A stretch of DNA of 64,000 bases from Xenorhabdus beddingii. GTDB taxonomy: Bacteria; Pseudomonadota; Gammaproteobacteria; Enterobacterales; Enterobacteriaceae. The stretch covers positions 21,426 to 85,425 of the forward strand of contig NZ_MUBK01000022.1 of NCBI RefSeq assembly GCF_002127545.1, read 5' to 3'. Both the position numbers and the translations under genes were made by a program. The notes below the pieces were generated by a model. That model had not been told where the DNA came from. It ran no database searches and worked only from the letters and a program-made list of their open reading frames with translations. Of the stretch, positions 9,287 through 18,148 are shown piece after piece; position 1 is the stretch's first letter, and each line of letters begins with the position of its first letter.

Positions 9287-12200
9287 ATGAAAAGTAAAAG
9301 ATTTAAGTTATCTCCCACAGGAAAACTCGCGGCTTCCATGGCCATTATCCTGGTCACCTGTTCAGTCAGTTTTGCCGATGGGATTACCCCCGGCGGCGAT
9401 GCTGCACACAGCCCGGAAGTGATCCAGGCTGACACCGGGGCAACGGTGATCAATATCGTTGCCCCTTCCGACTCAGGGTTATCACATAACCAATATCAGG
9501 ATTTCAACGTCAATCAAATGGGGGCGGTGTTCAATAACTCGCTGGAGAATGGCGTGTCACAACTGGCAGGAGAATTATCTGCCAACAGCAGCCTCAATGG
9601 GCAGGCGGCCAGTGTGATCTTAAATGAGGTGATTAGCCGTAACCCTTCATTCTTGCTCGGTGAACAGGAAGTGTTTGGCATTGCCGCCGATTATGTACTG
9701 GCAAACCCGAATGGCATCACCTGTAACGGCTGTGGTTTTATCAATACCAATCAGGCATCTTTGGTGGTCGGTAATCCGCTGGTAGAAAATGGCAGCCTGC
9801 AAGGCTTCAGCACATTTGACAATCAAAATGCGCTGGCGATCAGAAACAAGGGCTTATCCCATCATGATGTCCTGAATTTGATTGCGCCCAAAATTAACAG
9901 TCATGGTGAAGTCGTTGTCTCAAAAGCGCTCAATATCACAACGGGTAATAATCAGATTGCCGCCGATGGCCGCATTTTGGCTTCTCAGCAAGCGGCTCCT
10001 GGCGCACTCGACAGCTATTATTTTGGCAGTATGCAGGCCGGCCGCATTCGTCTGCTGAACACAGCGGAAGGAAGCGGGGTCAATTTACAGGGCAAAATGA
10101 CCGCCGATGATGGCATTGATATTGAATCCTACGGCGATGTGGCGTTGAAATCGGCGGCGCTAAAAGGCGGGGATATCACCTTGAAAGGCAAGAATGTGCT
10201 GTCTCAAGGAGACCTGCACCCATCTTCACCAGAAAAAACAGGCAGTGATAAGCAAAACAGATTCAGTGGTGTTTATACCGAAAAAGAGCAAATCAGTGAA
10301 TCTGTTGCCCGTACCCAACTGGTCGGCAAAAACATCACACTGGTTGCCAAACAAAACAATCACGTCATGGCAACGGATATTGACGGGGATAATATCAAAC
10401 TGACCGGCGCCAACCTGAAACTGGATGGGCAACGGCTTCATCAACTTGACCGTAGCACCAACAATCAATGGGAAGTGTTCTGGCAGTACGATGTCACCCA
10501 TAAGAATGAAAAATATCAGTACGAAGGCAATACCCTCAACGCGCGTGACAATGTTCATCTGACCGCCAGTGAAGGCAATGCAGAAGTCCTTGGCAGCAAG
10601 ATCAAAGCGGGTAATAAGTTGTCGATCTCTGCCCAGCAAGATGTGAAACTGGCAGGACTGGTGGAAACAGAAACGACCTCAGAGAAGGGATATAAAAAGA
10701 ACCATCGGGCTTCATTGCAAACGGGTCACTGGAACAAGGTCAATACCACGCAAAGAAGTACCGGCAATGCGTTGAGTTCTGGCGGGGATTTAGGCATCGA
10801 AGCGAAAGGCAATGCCGACATTACCGGAACTCACATTAACTCAGGCAAAAACCTGATTGTTTCTGCCGGTCAGCAGGTCAATATTACGGTTCAATCCCTC
10901 GTTGATGATCAAATTCTTGATAAGGATAAAACTTACTGGGGCGGTATTGCGGGTGGCAGCAAGAAAGATAATCGCGACAAAGCAGAAACTCATCATATTT
11001 CCGACGTGACGGCGGGCGGACATTTGCTGCTGACGGGCAGAAATGGGGTCACCATTACGGGCAGTAAAGTCAAAGCGCAAAAAGGCGCCTATGTTGAGGC
11101 CAATGACGGGCAATTAACTATCGATAACGCGGTCAGCCACACGTATAAAGAGGTGGATGAGAGAAAGGGAACCCTCTTTAACATCACTAAAAATACAAAT
11201 CAAGAGCACAACACACAGCAGAAATCTTCCGGCAGTCATTTGATTTCTGATACCGATCTGAAATTACTCAGCAATAAAGATATCAACATTATTGACAGCC
11301 TGGCAAAAAGTGCCGGCGAACTGCAATTAAACACGTCGGGCAACATCAATGTTCTGAATTATGCTGAGAAAAATCGCTCCCAACAGGAAAAAACTAACCT
11401 TGACTGGCAGTACTACGCCAAGGATATGAAAGATAAACAATATCGTGCTGGCGTGGGTTTTGAACACATCATTGATAAACAGACAGATGAAATCATCACA
11501 CAACGCCCGTCAGAACTGAGTGGGAGTAACCTCACCATCAATGCTGGCAAAGATGTCACCATGACGGGCTCCAAACTGGTCACGACACAGGGCGGCGCGA
11601 AAATCACCGGGGATAACATTGCGTTGCTGGCTGGAAAAAACAGCACATCAACCGCAACATCTCAAGAAAAACTTCGTAGCAGTGTGTTTGTCACTGGCGG
11701 CATGGATAAACTCGGTAGCGGCGTTGAAGGAAACTACAACAGCAACGGGAAATCCCAAGGTCAGACTACGGCAGAAGTGGCGAAAACTCAGGTCACCGGC
11801 AACCTTGAGCTTAATGCAATGGGTGAGTTGAAGCAGCAGGGGACGGATCATCAAGTACAAGGCGCCTATCAGGCCAACGCCGGCAGCATTAAGAATGTTG
11901 CAACGGAAAATACAGAATCCAGCTCAACCCATCAATTAGACGTCGGTGGAGAGATCAGCGGAACGGCCGATTACAGTGCAACAACCCGCCCGGTGGAAAA
12001 AACCGCCAAGGCCGCCGCAGAGAAAAAACTGGATACGGCTATCACGAAAACGGGTCTGCCTAATGCCGGTCTTGAACTGGCGATGAATGGCAACAGCCAT
12101 GATACCCACAACCATCAGTCCAAAGCGGTGGTGACTCGCATTAATGCCGACGATATCAAAGTCACAACCAACGGTGACGTCCATGATCAAGGTACACAAT

Positions 12201-13678
12201 ATCAAGCCAATAAAGGCGGTGTCTCGCTGACTGCCGGTAGCCATACCAGTGACGCGGCATTCAACCGCCAAAACACGCATACCTCTGACACCAAAGGCGA
12301 TGCCAGTTTGCGGGTCTACACCACCACGGGGGCAGATATTTCCGTCAACGGCAAAGGCAGCGGCAGCCATCAGGAAACATCCAACAACAATACCCACGCC
12401 GTCACCGGCAGCATCAACGCCCAAAACGGCATTCATGTTCAGGTGACCCGCGATGCACGCTACCAAGGCACATCAATGGATGCGGGCAAAGGTTCCACCA
12501 ACGTTAATGCCGGTGGCAATATTCAGTTCAATCAAGCCACCCATAGGAATAAGCAACAAAGCCATGGTTACAATGGTGAAATTTCCCTGACCGTAGGCAC
12601 CAACCCTGATGGCAAAAATTTCAGTGGCAGCCTCGGTGGCGGTTATCACACCGACAATAAAAATGACACGACTGCGCAGACCAGCAATATCACGGGCGGG
12701 CAAGGTGTCAATCTGAATGCGGGCAATAATCTGGCATTACAAGGTGCCAACGTTTCTGGCAAACAGGTAGATTTAACGGCACAGCGTGGAAAAATCGAAC
12801 TGACTTCGGCCCAAGACACAGCCAACGCCAATGGCTGGAACTTCGGCGCTAAAGCGAAAGGTGGCATGTCTTCCACCGTCCGCAAAAATGAAGGGGGTCA
12901 TGGCGCGGCAGGCGAGAACGCCACAACGGACGATTCCGCTAACAACATCACCGACAGAAAATATAACATGGGGGGTGAAGTGAAATTCGGCGTCAACCAT
13001 CTGGCTCAAACCACTCACCATAACGCTCAGGTTTCTGGCGGCAATGTCGTGCTGACCAGTGCAGGAGACACTTCACTCAAAGGCGCGAATGTGACTGCGG
13101 ATCAGGTCACGGGTAAAGTCGGTGGCAATTTCAAGGCCGAAAGCCTCAAAGACAGCACCCATAGCCTGAATGTAGGTCTGGATGCGGGTTTGGGTTATAG
13201 CAAAACCGTCAAAGGAGATAATCCTGCTAAACCGACTGTTCCTGCCGCCAATACGACTCCCGAAGGTAAGGCACCCAGTTTGAAAGATCAACTGACAGCC
13301 GCTTTCAAGGGTTACAATGGCAAACTCAACGGCCATTACGATACCCTCGATCGGGAAGCTGTGGGTCAACAAACCGCGCTGACGGGAACTCAAGGGGTGA
13401 ATCTGGATGTCTCTGGAACCACGCATTTAGTCGGCAGCAAGATTGACAGTGCACAAGGTTCTGTCGCGCTGAATACCTCGCACATTCATCAACAATCTGT
13501 CGCGGGATACGACAAGAGCAAAAACTTGGGTGTTAACCTACCCGATTCCATCGCCAGTCTGGCCGTCTCTGCACAAAAAGATGTTTTCTCCGGTAAAGTC
13601 CCTTTTGTAAAAAATGAAGGTCACGATACTGAGCTTTCCGCTGTCCACAGTGAAGTTAAAGGTCGTCAATTCGATTGA
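9287..13678 (+). CDS. Two-partner secretion exoprotein TpsA, ShlA/XhlA-type haemolysin
   Basis: Encodes 1463 residues from the ATG at 9287, chosen because AAAGG lies eight bases upstream; an in-frame GTG at 9221 lacks this. The N-terminus is an extended signal peptide ending SFADG, followed by the TPS (haemagglutination activity) domain with NPNGI and the CNGC cysteine pair, both typical of ShlA/HpmA haemolysins. The rest is a long series of beta-helix repeats rich in DGN and GAN turns. There is no VENN pretoxin motif or obvious CdiA-type toxin tip, so a haemolysin is more likely than contact-dependent inhibition. X. nematophila XhlA is of very similar length, as I recall, and is controlled by Lrp. 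A strong hairpin terminator follows. Confidence 0.92.
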   Translation: MKSKRFKLSPTGKLAASMAIILVTCSVSFADGITPGGDAAHSPEVIQADTGATVINIVAPSDSGLSHNQYQDFNVNQMGAVFNNSLENGVSQLAGELSANSSLNGQAASVILNEVISRNPSFLLGEQEVFGIAADYVLANPNGITCNGCGFINTNQASLVVGNPLVENGSLQGFSTFDNQNALAIRNKGLSHHDVLNLIAPKINSHGEVVVSKALNITTGNNQIAADGRILASQQAAPGALDSYYFGSMQAGRIRLLNTAEGSGVNLQGKMTADDGIDIESYGDVALKSAALKGGDITLKGKNVLSQGDLHPSSPEKTGSDKQNRFSGVYTEKEQISESVARTQLVGKNITLVAKQNNHVMATDIDGDNIKLTGANLKLDGQRLHQLDRSTNNQWEVFWQYDVTHKNEKYQYEGNTLNARDNVHLTASEGNAEVLGSKIKAGNKLSISAQQDVKLAGLVETETTSEKGYKKNHRASLQTGHWNKVNTTQRSTGNALSSGGDLGIEAKGNADITGTHINSGKNLIVSAGQQVNITVQSLVDDQILDKDKTYWGGIAGGSKKDNRDKAETHHISDVTAGGHLLLTGRNGVTITGSKVKAQKGAYVEANDGQLTIDNAVSHTYKEVDERKGTLFNITKNTNQEHNTQQKSSGSHLISDTDLKLLSNKDINIIDSLAKSAGELQLNTSGNINVLNYAEKNRSQQEKTNLDWQYYAKDMKDKQYRAGVGFEHIIDKQTDEIITQRPSELSGSNLTINAGKDVTMTGSKLVTTQGGAKITGDNIALLAGKNSTSTATSQEKLRSSVFVTGGMDKLGSGVEGNYNSNGKSQGQTTAEVAKTQVTGNLELNAMGELKQQGTDHQVQGAYQANAGSIKNVATENTESSSTHQLDVGGEISGTADYSATTRPVEKTAKAAAEKKLDTAITKTGLPNAGLELAMNGNSHDTHNHQSKAVVTRINADDIKVTTNGDVHDQGTQYQANKGGVSLTAGSHTSDAAFNRQNTHTSDTKGDASLRVYTTTGADISVNGKGSGSHQETSNNNTHAVTGSINAQNGIHVQVTRDARYQGTSMDAGKGSTNVNAGGNIQFNQATHRNKQQSHGYNGEISLTVGTNPDGKNFSGSLGGGYHTDNKNDTTAQTSNITGGQGVNLNAGNNLALQGANVSGKQVDLTAQRGKIELTSAQDTANANGWNFGAKAKGGMSSTVRKNEGGHGAAGENATTDDSANNITDRKYNMGGEVKFGVNHLAQTTHHNAQVSGGNVVLTSAGDTSLKGANVTADQVTGKVGGNFKAESLKDSTHSLNVGLDAGLGYSKTVKGDNPAKPTVPAANTTPEGKAPSLKDQLTAAFKGYNGKLNGHYDTLDREAVGQQTALTGTQGVNLDVSGTTHLVGSKIDSAQGSVALNTSHIHQQSVAGYDKSKNLGVNLPDSIASLAVSAQKDVFSGKVPFVKNEGHDTELSAVHSEVKGRQFD

Positions 13679-13705
13679 TTAGCATAATCAACAATTGATC
13701 TTCGG

Positions 13706-13738
13706 TACGGTAGCCAATATCAGGCTACCGTATTTCTT
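13706..13738 (+). terminator. Intrinsic terminator of the haemolysin operon
   Basis: Stem TACGGTAGCC / GGCTACCGTA with a seven-base loop, followed by TTTCTT, 27 bases after the tpsA stop. Confidence 0.85.
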
Positions 13739-13836
13739 CGAATTCTCTCACAGGTTGCCTTTTCCATTTTGCCTGTTACTCTTTTTTCCCATAGGTAACG
13801 AGTAATATCAGGCACGACCAGACTTAAGGGGATGCA

Positions 13837-14814
13837 ATGCCAAGTGACCATAAAAACAGGGAACAATTCAATCCGGAAAACCACCGCACACCGCTGGAGA
13901 AAGGGCTTCATGGCAGTAAAAAAGCGCTTTCCCTGACGATCCGCATTGGCAACGCCATCCGCCGTATTCCTTTTATCGCCCATTTGATTCGGGCAGCACA
14001 ACGCTTCAACGATCGGATGGGCAGCCAGTTTGGTGCCGCGATCACCTATTTTTCATTTCTATCCTTAATCCCAATCCTGATGCTCTCTTTTGCCATCGCG
14101 GGTTTTGTGCTGGCTTCCAATCCTGACTTGCTGGCCCGTTTGATCAGCGGCATCGCCAATAGCATCAGTGACCCCACCCTTGCCAATACACTGAAAAACA
14201 GCGTAGACACTGCGGTTAACCAGAGAACAACCGTCGGATTGACCGGTCTGGCCATCGCCCTCTATTCGGGCGTGAACTGGGTGGGAAATTTACGCGAAGC
14301 GATCCTCGCCCAATCCCGTGACGTTTGGGAACGCAATCATGAAGATAAGGAAAAAATCTACTTTCAGTATATCCGTGATGTTTTTTCCCTCTTCGGACTC
14401 CTGTTTGCCTTGGTGATGACCCTTTCGCTGACCTCCATTGCCGGTTCTGCCCAAGCCACCATCGTCCATGCCCTCGGATTGGAAGGCATAGAATGGCTCC
14501 GCCCCGCATGGACATCCATTGGCTTGATGATTTCCATTTCTGCCAATTATTTGTTATTCCTGTGGATATTGTGGATCTTGCCGCGTCATCGCCCTGAAAG
14601 AACCGCGCTGTTCAAAGGCACCTTAATGGCCGCGATGGGGTTTGAAGTCATCAAATCGATTATGACCATGATGCTGCCACGCCTTGCCAGTTCACCTTCC
14701 GGCGCCGCTTTTGGCTCCGTGATTGGCTTAATGGCATTTTTCTATTTCTTTGCCCGACTGACGTTGTTTTGCGCCGCATGGATTGCCACGGCGGAAGAGA
14801 AGAAAGCTCAGTAG
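13837..14814 (+). CDS. yihY: YihY/BrkB family inner-membrane protein
   Basis: Encodes 325 residues, about 35 longer at the N-terminus than E. coli YihY. It has around six membrane segments, for example residues 70-95 and the C-terminal FGSVIGLMAFFYFFARLTLF. The block FGAAITYFSFLSLIPILMLS is the family signature. The protein was once named RNase BN but is not the ribonuclease; its role is uncertain, possibly transport. AAGGGG precedes the start. In E. coli the gene sits between yihX and dtd, but here those two genes (49.6-50.8 kb) lack it, so it has moved or the region has been rearranged. Confidence 0.92.
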   Translation: MPSDHKNREQFNPENHRTPLEKGLHGSKKALSLTIRIGNAIRRIPFIAHLIRAAQRFNDRMGSQFGAAITYFSFLSLIPILMLSFAIAGFVLASNPDLLARLISGIANSISDPTLANTLKNSVDTAVNQRTTVGLTGLAIALYSGVNWVGNLREAILAQSRDVWERNHEDKEKIYFQYIRDVFSLFGLLFALVMTLSLTSIAGSAQATIVHALGLEGIEWLRPAWTSIGLMISISANYLLFLWILWILPRHRPERTALFKGTLMAAMGFEVIKSIMTMMLPRLASSPSGAAFGSVIGLMAFFYFFARLTLFCAAWIATAEEKKAQ

Positions 14815-14895
14815 ACATCCACATACCAATAAGCCAGACTGTTTTTTTGCTGTACCTACTTGTTACTTATAACAAACCCAAAAAGGAGTCATTTT

Positions 14896-15102
14896 ATGCC
14901 ATTTGTGAACATCAAAATTACCCGTGAAGGCGCAACTGCTGAACAGAAAAAACAACTGATTGAAGGTGCAACTCAGTTGCTGGTGGATGTCCTTGGGAAA
15001 AACCCTGCAACAACGGTTGTCATCATTGATGAAGTCGAAACCGATAACTGGGGAATTGGGGGTAAGAACGTCACTGAGTTGAGAGCCGCAGCGAAGAAGT
15101 AA
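14896..15102 (+). CDS. 4-Oxalocrotonate tautomerase family enzyme
   Basis: Encodes 68 residues. After removal of Met the chain starts with proline (PFVNIKITREG), the catalytic general base of this superfamily. The C-terminal TDNWGIGGKNVTEL matches small bacterial tautomerases. AAGGAG sits eight bases before the ATG at 14896; an earlier in-frame ATG at 14860 would bury the proline inside the chain and is rejected. Members usually form hexamers or dimers and tautomerise enol or keto acids. The natural substrate cannot be told from sequence. It stands alone, ending in a strong hairpin. Confidence 0.92.
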   Translation: MPFVNIKITREGATAEQKKQLIEGATQLLVDVLGKNPATTVVIIDEVETDNWGIGGKNVTELRAAAKK

Positions 15103-15120
15103 GCAGAGGTTGCCCGTGCA

Positions 15121-15154
15121 AAAATCAGCGAGTCATTTGACTGGCTGATTTTTT
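15121..15154. terminator. Bidirectional terminator after the tautomerase gene
   Basis: Inverted repeat AAAATCAGCGAGTCA / TGACTGGCTGATTTT with one mismatch and a two-base loop, flanked by A-run and T-run, so it can stop both strands. It overlaps the last codons of the minus-strand gene at 15133. Confidence 0.85.
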
Positions 15155-15366
15155 AATTGTCCCAACGAAGTCAGATAATACAATAAGCCCGCAATACCTA
15201 ATCCGCCGATTGAGAAAAACAGATAACTATATTTATCTTCAAAATTGGTTAGCAAGCCAAAATAAACCAGTACTATCAATGAGCCAGCGCTAAGGGTTAT
15301 GAGCAAACTTTGGAATAAATGCATTGTGAATCGTATCAATAGCCTAAAAAACGGTATTCTTTTCAT
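15133..15366 (-). CDS. Small two-helix membrane protein, unknown
   Basis: Encodes 77 residues with two hydrophobic segments (about residues 14-38 and 48-66) and a basic N-terminus, MKRIPFFRLLIRF. No family recognised. Its ATG overlaps (ATGA) the TGA of a short upstream reading frame whose last residues read NRALFNAVFDEFVEELGK and which runs out of the end of vapC, so translation may be coupled. The 3' end overlaps the terminator hairpin, common for small accessory genes. Coding status is moderate: the hydrophobic pattern supports it, but there is no homology evidence. Confidence 0.5.
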   Translation of the reverse strand: MKRIPFFRLLIRFTMHLFQSLLITLSAGSLIVLVYFGLLTNFEDKYSYLFFSIGGLGIAGLLYYLTSLGQLKNQPVK

Positions 15367-15424
15367 TTGCCCAATTCTTCTACAAATTCATCAAAGACCG
15401 CATTGAATAACGCTCTATTTTTAT

Positions 15425-15844
15425 CTACTCTTCCCAAGGATTTATTACATTCACGCCAGCAGCCTTAAATGGACTAACATCCCGCGTAGCAACCATCATG
15501 TTATTTGCAATGGCGATTGCTGCGATATATCCATCCGCTACATTAATTGCCAAACCGGTAGATCGGGCTTTAACCATCACCTCACCATAAGATTGTGATG
15601 CTAATAGATCAAACGGTAATATACGCCCAGCGAACAAAGGCAAAATTTGCTTTTCCAGACTCTGCTGCAATTTTTCACGTCGCTTTCCGGCAGGGAGAGA
15701 AGAGATCCCAAAGCGCAACTCCGCCACCGTTATTGCCGATAAATACAGCGTTTCAATCAACTGTGCATCTATCCATTTGATGACTTGAGGCTCAGAAACC
15801 TGACGCATAGGTTCTGAAATGACATTAGTATCCAGTATAATCAT
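15425..15844 (-). CDS. vapC: PIN-domain ribonuclease toxin, VapC/FitB type
   Basis: Encodes 139 residues starting MIILDTNVISEPMR, the PIN-domain opening. The conserved acidic residues are in place: D5, E42 (VAELRFG), D104 (VADGYIAA) and D122 (ATRDVSPF). They coordinate metal for RNA cleavage. The sequence is closest in layout to FitB (SLPAGKRREKLQ). It overlaps the antitoxin gene by four bases (ATGA), so the pair is co-translated. Target RNA is unknown. It looks intact. Confidence 0.93.
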   Translation of the reverse strand: MIILDTNVISEPMRQVSEPQVIKWIDAQLIETLYLSAITVAELRFGISSLPAGKRREKLQQSLEKQILPLFAGRILPFDLLASQSYGEVMVKARSTGLAINVADGYIAAIAIANNMMVATRDVSPFKAAGVNVINPWEE

Positions 15845-16095
15845 TCAAAACTCACTGGATTAGCCGGTGTGTTGTCACGTACTTGATCGATGATAGCAAT
15901 ATCTTCATCTGTTAACTGGGCCTGACGGCCAATATCAGCCAGCATTGAACCCAGTTTGATCCGGCCATCCATCTTCACCGATTCTGCAAGAATGGCCCGA
16001 ACCTCCGCTTCGGTACTGCGTCCATGTAAAGCCGCACGTACTCGCAAGGCACGGTGCACTTCATCTGGAATATTTCTGACAGTCATCATTGGCAT
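15841..16095 (-). CDS. vapB: Ribbon-helix-helix antitoxin, VapB/FitA type
   Basis: Encodes 84 residues from the ATG at 16095. AAAGGAG lies eight bases before it; the in-frame ATG at 16113 sits ahead of that site and is less likely. MMTVRNIPDEVHRALRVRAA is the DNA-binding ribbon-helix-helix of FitA, followed by GRSTEAEVRAIL and a C-terminal tail that would wrap the toxin. The dimer should repress its own promoter through the dyad at 16119-16172. Confidence 0.92.
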   Translation of the reverse strand: MPMMTVRNIPDEVHRALRVRAALHGRSTEAEVRAILAESVKMDGRIKLGSMLADIGRQAQLTDEDIAIIDQVRDNTPANPVSFE

Positions 16096-16118
16096 TTTCA
16101 ATACTCCTTTCAATACTC

Positions 16119-16172
16119 AACCTTGAATTCAATGCATTCATTATATATAGATGAATTCAAAACCACAAGGTT
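16119..16172. promoter_or_regulatory. Operator and promoter region of vapBC
   Basis: Large imperfect inverted repeat with outer arms AACCTTG and CAAGGTT, centred on TATATATA at 16142-16149, with two inner TGAATTCA palindromes (16124-16131 and 16152-16159). It lies directly upstream of the antitoxin start, where FitA/VapB-type proteins bind paired sites to autorepress. Confidence 0.7.
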
Positions 16173-16202
16173 AAATAATAAACAAGAAAGTTCGTTAAAC
16201 TA

Positions 16203-16337
16203 ATGATAAAACAGATCGCGACCGAAGAGATTATATATTTGGTTATGGCCTATCCGAAAAACACTAAAGACAGTTTAACGAATGCTGAGAAAGTAGAACT
16301 GAAAAAACTGACCAAGATACTGAAGGGTGAGGTTTAA
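16203..16337 (+). pseudogene. HigB/RelE-type toxin, C-terminal remnant
   Basis: A 44-codon frame ending YLVMAYPKNTKDSLTNAEKV plus ELKKLTKILKGEV matches the C-terminal third of RelE/HigB2 toxins, where a Y-x-KN-x-x-D-x-L-x-x-x-E core precedes a final helix. The normal N-terminal 60-70 residues with the RNA-binding and catalytic groups are missing. The left break lies near the end of the vapBC operator. It ends one base before the antitoxin start. It is unlikely to make an active nuclease, though a short peptide could be translated from 16203. Confidence 0.75.
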
Positions 16338-16338
16338 C

Positions 16339-16662
16339 ATGAGCTTTTTTGATGAACTGAGCGCTTCTCTCGAAGAAGCTGTAGACATAAAAAATGGTAC
16401 AAAATCACCCGAGCATGTTACTCACTACGAAGTTGCTGACGTGAAAGCTATTCGTACACAACTCAACATTTCACAGGCAGAAATGGCGACTGTGCTGGGT
16501 ACGAGTCTCGACACGATCAAGAGCTGGGAGCAGAAGCATAGGAACCCGACCGGACTGGCAGCAAAGGTTCTGGCTACCATTCAGGACAACCCGGATTTCT
16601 TTAAGGCGTTGGCAACCCCTAAGGCTTCTCCGGCAAGGGGCCCGGTCTCATTATCTGGTTAA
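16339..16662 (+). CDS. HigA-type helix-turn-helix antitoxin (orphaned)
   Basis: Encodes 107 residues from the ATG at 16339. The HTH spans about residues 37-75: IRTQLNISQAEMATVLGTSL then DTIKSWEQKHRNPTGLAAKV, as in HigA2/RelB-like regulators of tandem toxin-antitoxin operons. The family normally stops soon after NPDFFKAL. Here a 14-residue tail (PKASPARGPVSLSG) is read from the antisense of the end of the M16 gene, an overlap of 44 bases. With its toxin truncated, it may now be only a DNA-binding regulator or a neutralising agent for a toxin elsewhere. Confidence 0.85.
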   Translation: MSFFDELSASLEEAVDIKNGTKSPEHVTHYEVADVKAIRTQLNISQAEMATVLGTSLDTIKSWEQKHRNPTGLAAKVLATIQDNPDFFKALATPKASPARGPVSLSG

Positions 16663-18058
16663 AGCTATTTTTGATTTGATTCACATCCACCGTCGCTTCA
16701 CCTTTTGGTTGCACCAGAATCAAAGAGATTTCCTGAGACAGCATCTCTTTCAGTTTCTTATTCAAAAGTTGGGGGGTCAGGGAGGATAAAAACGCCTGCC
16801 TCAACCGCTGAAATTGTTCAGGAGCGATATCTATCACCTCATTTTGTTGTGACAATAGACGTTGATTGATCAGGATATCGGTATCTGTACGGGCATACAT
16901 GGCAAATAATTGCTGGAGTTGAGCTTTTTTCTGAGCATAAAGTTCATCAAATTGCGCCTGTGGCAAACCATTTTCCCGCAATGATGATAATTGGGAAGCC
17001 AGATAAAGTGTGGATCCCATCAGCTTGTCGGTAGCAGCATCCAGATTTAATGAGCAATTCGCACGTTGGTAAAGCACCCGACAATCCAGACCTAACTTCA
17101 TGTCATCCTGCTTTTCTGTCAGCCCCAATTGCAGATAACGGTAAAGTGCTTCACGCGCCATGTCATTTAGCCAGTACTGAGCCAGTGTCTGTGAATCGTT
17201 AATCCGCAGCCAGTTCAGGTTCCAGCTTAAAGACAGGCGGTCTTGTTTGACTTTATCACTCTCTACCCCAATCGTTGCGGCTTTCAGCGGCAGTAATGTC
17301 GGCACAGGAACCGGTGTCTGGCGTTTTCCTTCCAATGACGAAAATGTCTGGTTAATCCGTTCTGACAGTGATCGCCTGTCAACATTGCCCGCAATGTACA
17401 GGGTCATCGCATCCGGCGTGTACCATTGATGATAGAAGTTTTCGATTTTCTTGACATCCACAGGCTCGGATACCGGCATTCCCGGATCGTGATCGATAAG
17501 CGTCGAGCCTTGCAGCCGCATACGCCATACCGGATCTTGGATATCCGCCGGAAACGTTGTCACGGGAGATCCCCCCTCTTTCATGGCTTGTTCCAGTGTC
17601 TTTGGTATAAATACCGCACCACCGGCTACATCAGAAAGCCATATCAACGCATTTTGCAGTAAATCCGGGCGGTTGTTCGGTAGGCTCAGGCTATAAAGGG
17701 TGAAATCGTATGAAACAATGGCGGGCGGAAAGGGGTTTTGGGTGTCGATCGCGTTATGCCAGAGGTTTTCAAGGTCTTGCGATGATAAATCTTTACTGCT
17801 GGATAAAACGACCTTCGGGATCAGGTAAGTATAGCCCTTTTGATGGTTTTTCTCGACCAAGGAGCCTGTTTTTACCAATAACCGCAACTGTATTCTGTCA
17901 TTGGGCCGTTGCGGTGTTTGCAGGATTTGCCAACTGAATCCATTTTCAAGTTTGCCTTGTTGCCAAGCCGGATCAGGCTGCAAGGTTTCTGCCTGAGCCA
18001 TGCACGTTGCTGCCAGAATCGCACCACCCATAAGATATCCGATTTTGTTGCCCTGCAT
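16619..18058 (-). CDS. yhjJ: M16-family pseudo-peptidase, YhjJ-like, periplasmic
   Basis: Encodes 479 residues from the ATG at 18058, which has AGGGG nine bases upstream; an ATG two codons earlier is too close to that site. A signal peptide (GGAILAATCMAQAE) precedes an insulinase-like fold (KLENGFSWQIL, then FYHQWYTPDAMTLYIAGNVD). The zinc-binding HxxEH expected after GSLVE is absent: the sequence reads GYTYLIPKVV. It is therefore probably not a protease. In E. coli yhjJ lies near yhjK and dctA. Here the yhjK homologue follows upstream and dctA is missing. Confidence 0.8.
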   Translation of the reverse strand: MQGNKIGYLMGGAILAATCMAQAETLQPDPAWQQGKLENGFSWQILQTPQRPNDRIQLRLLVKTGSLVEKNHQKGYTYLIPKVVLSSSKDLSSQDLENLWHNAIDTQNPFPPAIVSYDFTLYSLSLPNNRPDLLQNALIWLSDVAGGAVFIPKTLEQAMKEGGSPVTTFPADIQDPVWRMRLQGSTLIDHDPGMPVSEPVDVKKIENFYHQWYTPDAMTLYIAGNVDRRSLSERINQTFSSLEGKRQTPVPVPTLLPLKAATIGVESDKVKQDRLSLSWNLNWLRINDSQTLAQYWLNDMAREALYRYLQLGLTEKQDDMKLGLDCRVLYQRANCSLNLDAATDKLMGSTLYLASQLSSLRENGLPQAQFDELYAQKKAQLQQLFAMYARTDTDILINQRLLSQQNEVIDIAPEQFQRLRQAFLSSLTPQLLNKKLKEMLSQEISLILVQPKGEATVDVNQIKNSFNQIMRPGPLPEKP

Positions 18059-18148
18059 TATCATTTACCCCTACCTGTTTAGTTTTATCCATCAGAAACA
18101 TCTAAATATTATCATCAAGGATTAGACCCTTATTCAGTGTGTCAGGTT

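Noticed and set aside
10226..10639. Long minus-strand frames inside the TpsA gene (also near 11936-12466)
   Set aside because: They lie opposite a confirmed large gene with repeats and have no start signals or family motifs.
9287..13678. TpsA as a CdiA contact-dependent inhibition toxin
   Set aside because: No VENN pretoxin motif, no separate C-terminal toxin domain and no small immunity gene downstream; a terminator follows directly.
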